In this document: positions 32,513 to 39,126 of the stretch, one piece after another
Position numbering within the stretch: position 1 is the first letter of the stretch
Layout of the letters: each line of letters begins with the position of its first letter
IMG/VR virus record: IMGVR_UViG_3300019458_000058
Span: 1-41,563 of that record
Origin: a virus
Reading direction: 5' to 3' (one strand)
DNA length: 41,563 bases
Notes under the pieces: model-generated
Databases searched by the model: none
Told to the model about the DNA's origin: nothing
The model's input: only the letters and a program-made list of their open reading frames with translations
Made by a program: the position numbers and the translations under genes

Positions 32513-32540
32513 GTTCAACATCTTTTGGTGCTTACGAGAA

Positions 32541-32596
32541 TCTCAATGGGCATTGAGATAGGGGAAAAAATACTTACCTTTTGCAAAAAAGGCAAG
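32541..32596 (+). promoter_or_regulatory. Leader of the primase-helicase gene with two inverted repeats
   Basis: Two perfect inverted repeats lie in the 144-bp gap: TCTCAAT GGGC ATTGAGA (32541-32558) and CCTTTT GCAA AAAAGG (32577-32592, extendable by CTT/AAG with one mismatch to 32573-32596). The first could be an operator for the XRE protein; the second has a GNRA tetraloop and may be an RNA hairpin. Roles are inferred. Confidence 0.5.
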
Positions 32597-32646
32597 AAGT
32601 AATTATTACTGGAAATTCCAACATCTATGAGGAGGGGGCTTGCGTT

Positions 32647-34683
32647 ATGGGAATTTATTCTGATTGGGCGCCGAAATACTTCGAAAGCGGCATCTACACC
32701 GTCCCGTGCAAAGACAAAAAACCAATTATTGGATATGGCTGGCAAAAATATTGCGAAAACCCTCCAGACGAAAGCCATCTGTCCAAATGGATTGAAACCC
32801 ATAGTGACGCAAATCAATTAGGACTATTGCTGGGTCCATCCACCGGCAAGGTAGCCTTTGATTTTGACTACGCCTATAACCCCAAGAAATGCACAATTTC
32901 AAAGGAGGATTTCGCAAAAGACAGAATCAGAATAGAAAAAGAAATCATGGAACTTTTGCCCATAACCTATTTCGGCAAGGTAGGCGCCAAAGGCTGGACC
33001 AGATTTTACGCCTGGAATAAGCTTTTAGTAAACCGCAGTACCACACGCAATGGAGTGGGTCTTTTCGATTTTCTCTCTCAAGGCAAACAAACCATCATCC
33101 CGCCATCGGTTCATTCGATACTTGAGGATAAAAAAATCATCTACAAATGGATTGACGAATCACTGGAATATGGCGCTGGCAAACTGCCAGAGCTTTCAAT
33201 GGAGATCATCGAGACCATTATTTCCCTTTACTCCGACCGCCCAAGAGGACGCCGCCCCCAGCTCCAGGACATGAGCCGACATGAAAGAGTGATGTATTTC
33301 ATAATCGACGCGCTAAGAGTTGATCAAAGCTTAGAGCGCATCGCTTTGAAGGCGATTGATTATGATAAAATTGTCAATGACACACCATACTTGATTGATC
33401 CTAAATACTACAACGACACCGACGCTTATAAAAACTCACTAGAATTTGTGATGAAAATAAATAAATGGGCCACCAGAAAAGAAGCGCTCAAAACCAAAGA
33501 AGAGAAACGAGAGCCGAAGGCTTTTACTGACAATTGTTGGAACCATTTCTTTGAGACTTCATTCTTTGAAGTGAGAAAAGATATTTTCTCAGAGGATACG
33601 TTCATCAGAAAAAAGGCCAAAGCCAAGTGGGAGTTGATAAAATCAAAAGACGGTGTTTTGCGAGCTTACACCAAAAATTTTGGATTGCCTAAGAGCCAAG
33701 TAGTTGATGAGCTTGACAGGTGGGCCTTTGAAAAAAGTGATCTTAAATTTTTGTGTGACGTGCCAGCATGGGATGGCACCGACCGCGTTGCTAGCATTGC
33801 TGGCTCAATAACCTCTGACAAATTCACTCAAACCCAAATCATCGATATTTTTAAACACTGGGGAGTGGGTATTTTTAGGCGCCTTGAAAACCCAGAAACC
33901 CAAAACCGCTGCATTATCTTAAAGGGTGATCAAGGCCACGGCAAAGATACTTTGGTCAGATCCATGCTCAAAGAATTTAAACCCTACTACAAAGCTTCGA
34001 CTTTACCGGGTACGCAAAAAGATGTCCTTGAAATAGTATCTAGCCTTTTGATCGTCCATATCGAAGAGTTCGACCAGACCAAAGGGATCGATATCGGCTT
34101 TTTAAAGTCGCTGATCACCCAGCCATCAAGTTTTTTCAGAGAGGCTTATGGTTACGCACCAAACGAGAAGTTAATGCGCCCAAGCTTCATCTCAAGCGCC
34201 AATGTTGATGACATCCTAAGAGACCCGAGCGGAAACCGCAGGTTCATCGTTATCCCGGTCAGTAAGATCGCTTGGGATTACCCGCAAGATGAGAGTTTGC
34301 AGGTTGTAGCTCAGTGGAAGTCTATGTTTGAGCGTGGAGAGTGCTTTACGCTGCCTAAAGAGACCGAGGACGCGATTAAAGTAGTAATTGATGCTTACAC
34401 CCCGGAAAGCCTTGAAGTCTCGATAATGGAGCTTTACCGCGCAAGGATGATGGACTTGACCGTAGGTTTGAATGCTAGATACCCGAATGCACTTTGTCTC
34501 AACGGTGGGCAGGTGACCGAGATGTTATGCGGCTTGGCAAAGACGTTTAATTGTTCGCTTAGAAGGGTGCAATCGGCGGTGAAATCTAGTGGTTTAACAC
34601 GCCGGTCTAAGAATGGAATTTTATACTACACCGATCCTACACCCGCCGCTATGTGGCAAAAAGATGATGATGCATCGGTGTAG
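32647..34683 (+). CDS. Primase-polymerase / VirE-type helicase (replication)
   Basis: 678 residues from the ATG at 32647, placed by GGAGGGGG upstream (an earlier TTG at 32581 is rejected). The N-terminal primase-polymerase domain has KKPIIGYGWQKY, VAFDFDY with D72 and D74, AKGWTRFYAW and KQTIIPPSVH (metal site and nucleotide-binding strands). The C-terminal half is a VirE/VapE-like superfamily 3-type ATPase: Walker A LKGDQGHGKDT (about 425-435), Walker B LLIVHIEEFDQ (about 466-476) and SFISSANVDDILRDPSGNRR with sensor and arginine-finger residues. It would prime and unwind phage DNA. No DNA polymerase gene is seen, so elongation probably uses the host replisome. Confidence 0.88.
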   Translation: MGIYSDWAPKYFESGIYTVPCKDKKPIIGYGWQKYCENPPDESHLSKWIETHSDANQLGLLLGPSTGKVAFDFDYAYNPKKCTISKEDFAKDRIRIEKEIMELLPITYFGKVGAKGWTRFYAWNKLLVNRSTTRNGVGLFDFLSQGKQTIIPPSVHSILEDKKIIYKWIDESLEYGAGKLPELSMEIIETIISLYSDRPRGRRPQLQDMSRHERVMYFIIDALRVDQSLERIALKAIDYDKIVNDTPYLIDPKYYNDTDAYKNSLEFVMKINKWATRKEALKTKEEKREPKAFTDNCWNHFFETSFFEVRKDIFSEDTFIRKKAKAKWELIKSKDGVLRAYTKNFGLPKSQVVDELDRWAFEKSDLKFLCDVPAWDGTDRVASIAGSITSDKFTQTQIIDIFKHWGVGIFRRLENPETQNRCIILKGDQGHGKDTLVRSMLKEFKPYYKASTLPGTQKDVLEIVSSLLIVHIEEFDQTKGIDIGFLKSLITQPSSFFREAYGYAPNEKLMRPSFISSANVDDILRDPSGNRRFIVIPVSKIAWDYPQDESLQVVAQWKSMFERGECFTLPKETEDAIKVVIDAYTPESLEVSIMELYRARMMDLTVGLNARYPNALCLNGGQVTEMLCGLAKTFNCSLRRVQSAVKSSGLTRRSKNGILYYTDPTPAAMWQKDDDASV

Positions 34684-34881
34684 GATGAAATTTAAACAAT
34701 GTTCATCAAAAAATGATGTAAAAACAACATTATATGAATAAATGTACCATATTAATGGTAATTTGAGCATAAAATATTATCTTCATTTTGACTCTTAAAA
34801 CAGATGTTTTAGGTCAAAAATGGCAAATTAAAACTTTATGTAGAAATGCCTACATCGTACACCAGGAGGAGGGTTTGCTTT
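34684..34881. promoter_or_regulatory. AT-rich intergenic region with several palindromes
   Basis: 198 bp without a gene. Inverted repeats are TACCAT-ATTA-ATGGTA (34745-34760), CTTAAAACA-GA-TGTTTTAGG (34794-34813, one G:T pair) and ATGTAG-AAATGC-CTACAT (34838-34855); a weaker CATCA/TGATG pair lies near 34703. The set is compatible with operators controlling the next gene, or with a replication origin region beside the replication gene. No promoter hexamers are convincing. Confidence 0.55.
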
Positions 34882-35235
34882 ATGCGTAAAGAGATAATTG
34901 ACGCGATAAGAAAAACAAGGGGGGGAACGTCATTTGTTGAGCTGGAAAATATCCCAGGTTCAGTGGGTGAAAAAGCTCTCTTTGCGGCTGAAAATTTGGT
35001 TATTTGGCTAGGGTTATCGGAAAAATTTGTCGATTCTTTTAATGGTCTTTTTAGAGATGGGATGATCGATATAAAACCAACTTCGACATTGGTTTATATG
35101 ATTGACGGCAAAGCGTTATCCATACCTTTAGCAAAAAGGATAAAACCCTATAAAAACCTAAGATGGTTACCGGTTGTCATTAATTTAAGTAAAAAATGCC
35201 AAGATAGCGCGGAAAGCCAAGGTCCTTCGTTATAA
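34882..35235 (+). CDS. Small phage protein, unknown function
   Basis: 117 residues from the ATG at 34882, which has an unusually long AGGAGGAGGG site 8 nt upstream; an earlier in-frame ATG at 34846 lies inside a palindrome and lacks a site. N-terminal helix MRKEIIDAIRKTRGGTSFVE, then AAENLVIWLGLSEKFVDSFN and a beta-rich end (MIDGKALSIPLAKRIKPYKN). No family recognised. The stop overlaps the end of a converging membrane ORF. Confidence 0.66.
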   Translation: MRKEIIDAIRKTRGGTSFVELENIPGSVGEKALFAAENLVIWLGLSEKFVDSFNGLFRDGMIDIKPTSTLVYMIDGKALSIPLAKRIKPYKNLRWLPVVINLSKKCQDSAESQGPSL

Positions 35236-35400
35236 AAGCCCAAGTAAATACCCTATTGCACCCATAGGGATCTCGACTAAAACAATCCACAGGGCCTCTA
35301 ATAGCCTCATGGGCTGGCCTATGCAGACTATCCAGGCCACGGCACCGATCAATAGGACTTTACAGATCCTCGCGATCGGCCGAATATAAGGCCATGCCAC
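35230..35400 (-). CDS. Possible small two-helix membrane protein
   Basis: 56 residues from GTG 35400, which has AAGGTGAG 7 nt upstream. Two hydrophobic segments (ICKVLLIGAVAWIVCIG and LLEALWIVLVEIPMGAIGYL) separated by a short loop give a credible hairpin. Its stop overlaps the converging gene by 6 bp. Its start overlaps the start of the opposite-strand ORF at 35394, so one of the two may be false. The frame stays open upstream, but that part is Pro/Ser-rich antisense-like sequence. Confidence 0.4.
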   Translation of the reverse strand: MAWPYIRPIARICKVLLIGAVAWIVCIGQPMRLLEALWIVLVEIPMGAIGYLLGLL

Positions 35401-35696
35401 AGCAGTTCTCACCTTGGATGAAAATGAAGGCTCAAGAAGCGGTCGAAAAGCTCGGCCAGGCGTTTGATCCGATGGAGGTAAGGGCCGCAAGGCAGAATCA
35501 GATATTTGTTGGCTCATCCGCACCTGAGCTGCCAATGGCAATGTCGGCGACGACGACTGCCCTTCGGCGCCGCCCCATGGTCCAGAGGCCGTCACTTGAG
35601 GAGCTGCAGCGCCGGGCTCAAATAGCCGAACAGCAGTTGATCCAAGAAGCTCAAGCCCGCGAACTAGCAGATCAAGCGGGATATAAAAAATACTGA
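35394..35696 (+). CDS. Small helical phage protein, probable
   Basis: 100 residues, rich in Gln, Arg, Ala and Met (QQFSPWMKMKAQEAVEKLG; SLEELQRRAQIAEQQLIQEA). Codon use and composition look like the ejection-type genes of the late block rather than the opposite strand. The ribosome binding site is weak (AAGG two bases before the ATG); later Met codons are possible starts. No function assigned. Confidence 0.5.
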   Translation: MPQQFSPWMKMKAQEAVEKLGQAFDPMEVRAARQNQIFVGSSAPELPMAMSATTTALRRRPMVQRPSLEELQRRAQIAEQQLIQEAQARELADQAGYKKY

Positions 35697-35702
35697 ATAA
35701 TT

Positions 35703-35813
35703 TCAAGTTATTACCTCAGCGTTAGGGGATGGTAAAAAAAAGCCCATTTTATTTGTAACCCCCAACAAATGCCAATCCGGCTTTTTGACCTTTCGTTTAC
35801 CTTTGCGGTTCAT
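35703..35813 (-). CDS. Small basic protein, 36 aa
   Basis: ATG 35813 has an excellent AAGGAGTG site about 5 nt upstream. Sequence MNRKGKRKVKKPDWHLLGVT, then MGFFLPSPNAEVIT. The basic N-terminus suggests nucleic-acid binding. It is the last gene of the leftward operon before the converging plus-strand ORF. The strong translation signal supports it despite its size. Confidence 0.5.
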   Translation of the reverse strand: MNRKGKRKVKKPDWHLLGVTNKMGFFLPSPNAEVIT

Positions 35814-35841
35814 TTTTCACTCCTTTGTTCAAGTTTAATTC

Positions 35842-36291
35842 TTACAATTCAGTCAATGGTATCGACTTCGAAGCGGTGTCGCTGAAGTCGTTATCAGTAT
35901 CGAAATTTGCCGACAGTGTTGGCTGAAGGCCTGTGTTGTCAATGCTGAACCGATACCGGAAGTAAAACCCTGGAGAATATTCAAGGCCGTGGTCTCGCTG
36001 TGATGTCGTGGTGTCGGGCGGCAGGTATGCACTCACCGATTGAATGAAGTCTGCACCAATCGAATAATATAAAGATTGATCCGAGAATACGACAATCTGC
36101 GCGAAACGGATACAGCCATAAGGTGAGTCGCCAAAGTCCTCAGCACCAGTGCATGCGTTTGAGTCGAAGTATTCATAGATGCCGGTGATGGTTACCTCGG
36201 GCACCAGTGGCAATGATGCAAGATCAGCCTGGTCCTTATTGCCCTCGCAAGCAGTTAACAAAAGCATTGATATAATCAGTAAACGTCCCAT
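35842..36291 (-). CDS. Lipoprotein, unknown function
   Basis: 149 residues. N-terminal type II signal (MGRLLIISMLLLTACEGNKD) with lipobox LTAC; the residue after Cys is Glu, not an Asp retention signal of the enterobacterial type. AGGAGGG lies 6 nt before the ATG. The mature part is acidic and beta-rich (VTITGIYEYFDSNACTGAED; GFYFRYRFSIDNTGLQPTLS) with two more Cys that may pair. Phage lipoproteins in early operons often block superinfection at the envelope; that role is inferred only. Confidence 0.78.
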   Translation of the reverse strand: MGRLLIISMLLLTACEGNKDQADLASLPLVPEVTITGIYEYFDSNACTGAEDFGDSPYGCIRFAQIVVFSDQSLYYSIGADFIQSVSAYLPPDTTTSQRDHGLEYSPGFYFRYRFSIDNTGLQPTLSANFDTDNDFSDTASKSIPLTEL

Positions 36292-36347
36292 TGTGCCCTC
36301 CTACAGGCAAAAATATTTGTCAAACCCCAAGTTTATATATAGCAATT

Positions 36348-36584
36348 TCACGCAACATACATGATCTCCGCTCGCATCTGCGTGGCAAAACGAGTGATCC
36401 ACTCGTAAACCTGCGAAACGTCGCCGTAGAGCCCATCGATCGGCATTGCATCGGTATCGCCCCGATGTATGGTCCACAAGCCCCTTTGGCACCGGACGAA
36501 TGAATAGATGCATGCGCCATTGCTATAGACATACACCGCTTGACCGACTTCAGGATGCGAAACGGTTTGGATTAGTAATCTCAT
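36348..36584 (-). CDS. Small phage protein, unknown function
   Basis: 78 residues, MRLLIQTVSHPEVGQAVYVY to AEIMYVA, beginning 3 nt after the stop of the lipoprotein gene upstream. Mixed beta/alpha composition with SFVRCQRGLWTIHRGDTDAM. Two other open frames overlap it on the same strand; this one is chosen for its tight spacing and balanced composition. No ribosome binding site is clear, so coupling is assumed. Confidence 0.5.
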   Translation of the reverse strand: MRLLIQTVSHPEVGQAVYVYSNGACIYSFVRCQRGLWTIHRGDTDAMPIDGLYGDVSQVYEWITRFATQMRAEIMYVA

Positions 36585-36587
36585 ACA

Positions 36588-36848
36588 TCACCAACACAAC
36601 ACTTGAGTTGAGTGATACGATCCGTTGAGGCTATATAGCGGTTTCGAGACGCATACATGCTGAACACGGTCGTAGTTTGATGGCTCACCTATGCCTAGGT
36701 CTGGAGACGTGGCGTTTTGCAAAGGGATTAGTTGACCGCCTCTAAACACTTCGCGCAATGCTGATGGCATGGCGAAACCTTGAGGTGCTGGAGGTTTCGT
36801 GGCGCAAGACGTGAGGAATAGCGCTAGTAATAAGATTATGCGTTTCAT
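36588..36848 (-). CDS. Small lipoprotein
   Basis: 86 residues with a type II signal peptide (MKRIILLLALFLTSCATKPP), lipobox LTSC. GGAGG lies 7 nt before the ATG, encoded in the C-terminal codons of the upstream gene, with an ATGA overlap. The mature part is Pro-rich and ends with two Cys (VQHVCVSKPLYSL ... VLCW), possibly disulfide-bonded. It may be an exclusion or lysis-related lipoprotein (o-spanin-like size), but no coiled coil is present and it lies far from the lysis genes. Confidence 0.72.
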   Translation of the reverse strand: MKRIILLLALFLTSCATKPPAPQGFAMPSALREVFRGGQLIPLQNATSPDLGIGEPSNYDRVQHVCVSKPLYSLNGSYHSTQVLCW

Positions 36849-37096
36849 TCGGCACCTCCGGTATTAACAGTTCTTACAACCGGTTCATGCTTATCCGCAT
36901 AATTTTCGGCCGCTTTTCTAATTTTGAAAGTCCTGATGGCATTAGCGATTGGGTACCTATTTTCATTCGTCCACTTAAATACGCCGAAAATTAATTTTCC
37001 GCTCTTTATTCCGTCTTTAACGCGCTTTGCTTCTTCTTTCCGACAATCAGGGCATCCTAACTTTGAATGCCCATGGAATTCACATTGATTGTTCAT
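36845..37096 (-). CDS. Small zinc-finger-like protein
   Basis: 83 residues. The N-terminus contains CEFHGHSKLGCPDCRKEEAK, with one Cys/His pair and one CxxC that could bind zinc. A basic helical part follows (IRTFKIRKAAENYADKHE). GGAGG lies 7 nt before the ATG and the start overlaps the upstream stop (ATGA). It ends TGGAE, as does the protein encoded upstream, because both 3' ends carry the next gene's ribosome binding site. Function unknown; nucleic-acid binding is plausible. Confidence 0.7.
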   Translation of the reverse strand: MNNQCEFHGHSKLGCPDCRKEEAKRVKDGIKSGKLIFGVFKWTNENRYPIANAIRTFKIRKAAENYADKHEPVVRTVNTGGAE

Positions 37097-37401
37097 TCGG
37101 CGCCTCCAGTGGCTTTTCGAATCGCCGACTCTAGTTCACGCAAATAGGCCTCTTTGTCCTGCTCAAGGCCATAGGTCTGCTCAATGAAGTTTAGGCGCTC
37201 TAAAATTATTCCAACAGCGCTCTTGCATGCGGCAAGTAGGTCTGGGGCGGCCGCAATGAGATTGGCATTGGCAAGGTCTTCGGCTTCACTGTCTGAATTT
37301 ACGTCGTATTTGCAAATTGAATAAGGTGAACCTTCTTTAAATGCTTCGACGACATAATCTTTATCATTACTGAATGCCCAAGGTCCCGGCGTATGTTTCA
37401 T
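37093..37401 (-). CDS. HTPGPW-type small phage protein
   Basis: 102 residues. MKHTPGPWAFSNDKDYVVEA and ANANLIAAAPDLLAACKSAV are the hallmark N-terminal and middle motifs of a very widespread phage early-gene family of unknown function. AGGGG lies about 7 nt upstream. The C-terminus is a charged helix ending KATGGAE. ATGA overlaps on both sides indicate coupled expression. Function unknown in the family. Confidence 0.85.
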   Translation of the reverse strand: MKHTPGPWAFSNDKDYVVEAFKEGSPYSICKYDVNSDSEAEDLANANLIAAAPDLLAACKSAVGIILERLNFIEQTYGLEQDKEAYLRELESAIRKATGGAE

Positions 37402-37661
37402 AAACTCCCCTTTATTTTTAAATTCATTCGTTCCATCAACCTATAAACAATTTCCGACTTAAGACTGTTCTCCCATTCTGCAAATTCAGCGGTCTCTCGA
37501 TAGTGCTCTATCCATGGCTCCGACCGATGCCCTATCAGATCGATCATTCCCTCGAGGTGCATAGCAACTGCAAGGTCTTGAGGTTCTATTAGGCGCTCGA
37601 AATCGGTACCTGCGATAAATTGGTGATAGAGGTGTTTGATGCGTTTGGGTTTGGGTTTCAT
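37398..37661 (-). CDS. Small phage protein, unknown function
   Basis: 87 residues, MKPKPKRIKHLYHQFIAGTD, then a helical region with DLAVAMHLEGMIDLIGHRSE and EFAEWENSLKSEIVYRLMER. Lys-rich start. It begins directly after the stop of the 164-aa gene and overlaps the next gene by 4 bp (ATGA). No family recognised. Confidence 0.68.
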   Translation of the reverse strand: MKPKPKRIKHLYHQFIAGTDFERLIEPQDLAVAMHLEGMIDLIGHRSEPWIEHYRETAEFAEWENSLKSEIVYRLMERMNLKIKGSL

Positions 37662-38156
37662 TTATTTGACCTTAATGCCCTTAACCATCAACACAATGTC
37701 TTGACCTGCGTATGATTCCAACAGTTTCAACGCAGACCTAACTCTCTTTTCGCTCATTACTTCGGCGCGCGTTCGGTTTTCCTGTTCCTGTTCTTCGCGT
37801 TCGATATCGGATTGATATTGACGTTCATCTTTAAGAAAATCTTTAAGACCTGCCATGCACGAATTGACGTGTTCATCAATCCTGTTTAGTTCATCAGGAT
37901 AAAGATCAGTATCAATCACAAGCCATCCGCCGGATCGTCCTGCAATGTGAGCCTTAACAGGCCTTCCGATTATCTCCGATAAATATTCGAATTTTTCTCC
38001 GAATGCCCAATTTTGAGCCAATTCAATTTCATAATCTGAATTGAATCCGTAGAACTTAATGTCCCATTGATACTTTCCGTATTTATTGAAACTGCCACGA
38101 AAGTAAGATGATTCGTGTTCGCAGCGTCGCAAACCTTGATCTTTAAGTGATTTCAT
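37662..38156 (-). CDS. Phage protein, unknown function, first gene of a leftward early operon
   Basis: 164 residues with GAGGAG about 8 nt before the ATG. N-terminal half beta-rich (SYFRGSFNKYGKYQWDIKFY; KAHIAGRSGGWLVIDTDLYP), then a highly charged helix (DERQYQSDIEREEQEQENRT) and a short basic end. A candidate promoter lies upstream, with an inverted repeat between it and the start, so the operon is probably regulated. No family recognised. Confidence 0.66.
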   Translation of the reverse strand: MKSLKDQGLRRCEHESSYFRGSFNKYGKYQWDIKFYGFNSDYEIELAQNWAFGEKFEYLSEIIGRPVKAHIAGRSGGWLVIDTDLYPDELNRIDEHVNSCMAGLKDFLKDERQYQSDIEREEQEQENRTRAEVMSEKRVRSALKLLESYAGQDIVLMVKGIKVK

Positions 38157-38611
38157 TTTTTGTCTCCTCGTTTATAGACCTGGCCGGTCTGTTATTGTTT
38201 ATAGTAACCTATCGGCCTAAACATGCAAATGTTTAGAGCTAAATTGAGACACATTAACAAATACTCGTTTCACCGCGTCCGCGCCTAATATATAAGGACG
38301 CCCGCCCGCGGGCACGCGCTTGCGCCTAGGCGAGTGCTTGAGGTTAGGCGTCTAAGCGATAGGTCTATGTCATTGATACCACTGGGCATTGTCATCTTGA
38401 GACCTGAGCTCTATGGTTCAATCTGATAATGAGGCGTATTAAATAGAGGCCAAATCCCAATATAGAACAACCGGGGGTAGGGGGTCTGTTCCGCCTCTAA
38501 TATTACCGTGCCCCCGCCCCGCAAAATTTTTTCACAACCAAAAAAAACTAAACAAACACCATCAAACGCATGCTATCCTCAAGCTTACAACTAAACATGG
38601 AGTTATTACTC
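38157..38611. other. Structured non-coding region next to the integrase-like gene
   Basis: 455 bp without a convincing gene. It contains CTAAACAT-GCAA-ATGTTTAG (38217-38236), GCGTCC/GGACGC around 15 nt (38275-38301), the palindromes GCCCGCGGGC (38304-38313) and CGCCTAGGCG (38323-38332), CGCCTAA/TTAGGCG (38282-38288 with 38344-38350), and TAGAGGC/GCCTCTA (38444-38450 with 38493-38499) enclosing GAACA/TGTTC. GC-rich and AT-rich blocks alternate. Candidate attachment site (attP), replication origin, or structured RNA; divergent promoters for both flanking genes must also lie here. Confidence 0.6.
38198..38228 (-). promoter_or_regulatory. Candidate promoter and operator for the leftward early operon
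   Basis: On the minus strand TTGCAT (38228-38223) and TATAAA (38203-38198) are separated by 19 bp, longer than the usual 17. A perfect inverted repeat AGACC-TGGCC-GGTCT (38176-38190) lies between it and the ATG at 38156 and could be a repressor site. The -35 overlaps a GCAA-loop hairpin (38217-38236). Confidence 0.4.
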
Positions 38612-39115
38612 ATGACCCCCCTCACCCGCGACAAGTTCTTATCCCCGCTAGAGTTCGCTCACCTAAAGGCTTTCGTCGAAACAAACGAACCAAACCGCGA
38701 TCAGCTTCTTATTCAGCTTGCGATCAGGACGGGTGCTAGGGCATCGGAGTTGCTCGCCATCAAGAGGAGTGATTTAGATCACGACGCAAGAGCGATTTAC
38801 ATAAAAGGTTTGAAGGGTTCTCGTGACCGCTTAATGCCACTATCGGCGCAGCTATTCGAGAAAATCTCCGCTCTTCCCGGTGAGAGGCCATTTAACATTT
38901 CATACTCGCGCTTGCATCAGATTTGGGATTTGTACTCTCCGAACAGAAAGAAGTTTCATTCGATCCGGCACACATTTGCAGTTGAGCTTTACAAGCGGAC
39001 GAGGGATATTCTCCTTGTGCAGTTAGCGCTTGGGCATAAGGATTTGAGGAACACGATGGTTTATGTTGATTTTGTCTATTCGCAAGAGGAACTAAGAAAA
39101 CTATTGGTGGGCTAA
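38612..39115 (+). CDS. Small tyrosine recombinase (integrase/resolvase-like)
   Basis: 167 residues from the ATG at 38612 (GGAG about 9 nt upstream; ATG 38597 is possible). Catalytic set in order: R43 in RTGARASELLAIKRSDL, Lys in KGLKGSRDR (65 or 68), H116 and R119 in FHSIRHTFAVEL, H142 in LALGHKDLRN, and nucleophile Y151 in TMVYVDF. It consists essentially of the catalytic domain alone; the arm-binding and core-binding N-terminal domains of typical phage integrases (about 350 residues) are missing. It may act as a minimal integrase or resolve genome multimers. Confidence 0.88.
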   Translation: MTPLTRDKFLSPLEFAHLKAFVETNEPNRDQLLIQLAIRTGARASELLAIKRSDLDHDARAIYIKGLKGSRDRLMPLSAQLFEKISALPGERPFNISYSRLHQIWDLYSPNRKKFHSIRHTFAVELYKRTRDILLVQLALGHKDLRNTMVYVDFVYSQEELRKLLVG

Positions 39116-39126
39116 CGACACGAGAA

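Noticed and set aside
35401-35706. Longer minus-strand ORF (158 aa) running through the plus-strand gene at 35394
   Set aside because: The upstream half is Pro/Ser/Ala-rich antisense-type sequence without a ribosome binding site; only the distal hydrophobic part is retained as a candidate.
36301-36532. Two 70-aa minus-strand frames overlapping the 78-aa gene
   Set aside because: They start inside the 78-aa frame without ribosome binding sites, and their composition (Arg/Cys-rich, Ser-rich) is that of shadow frames.
38400-38510. tRNA-like look (GGTTCAATC and a 7-bp closing stem TAGAGGC/GCCTCTA)
   Set aside because: The possible T-arm does not pair, and the 7-bp stem encloses only about 42 nt, too short for a tRNA with D, anticodon and T arms.
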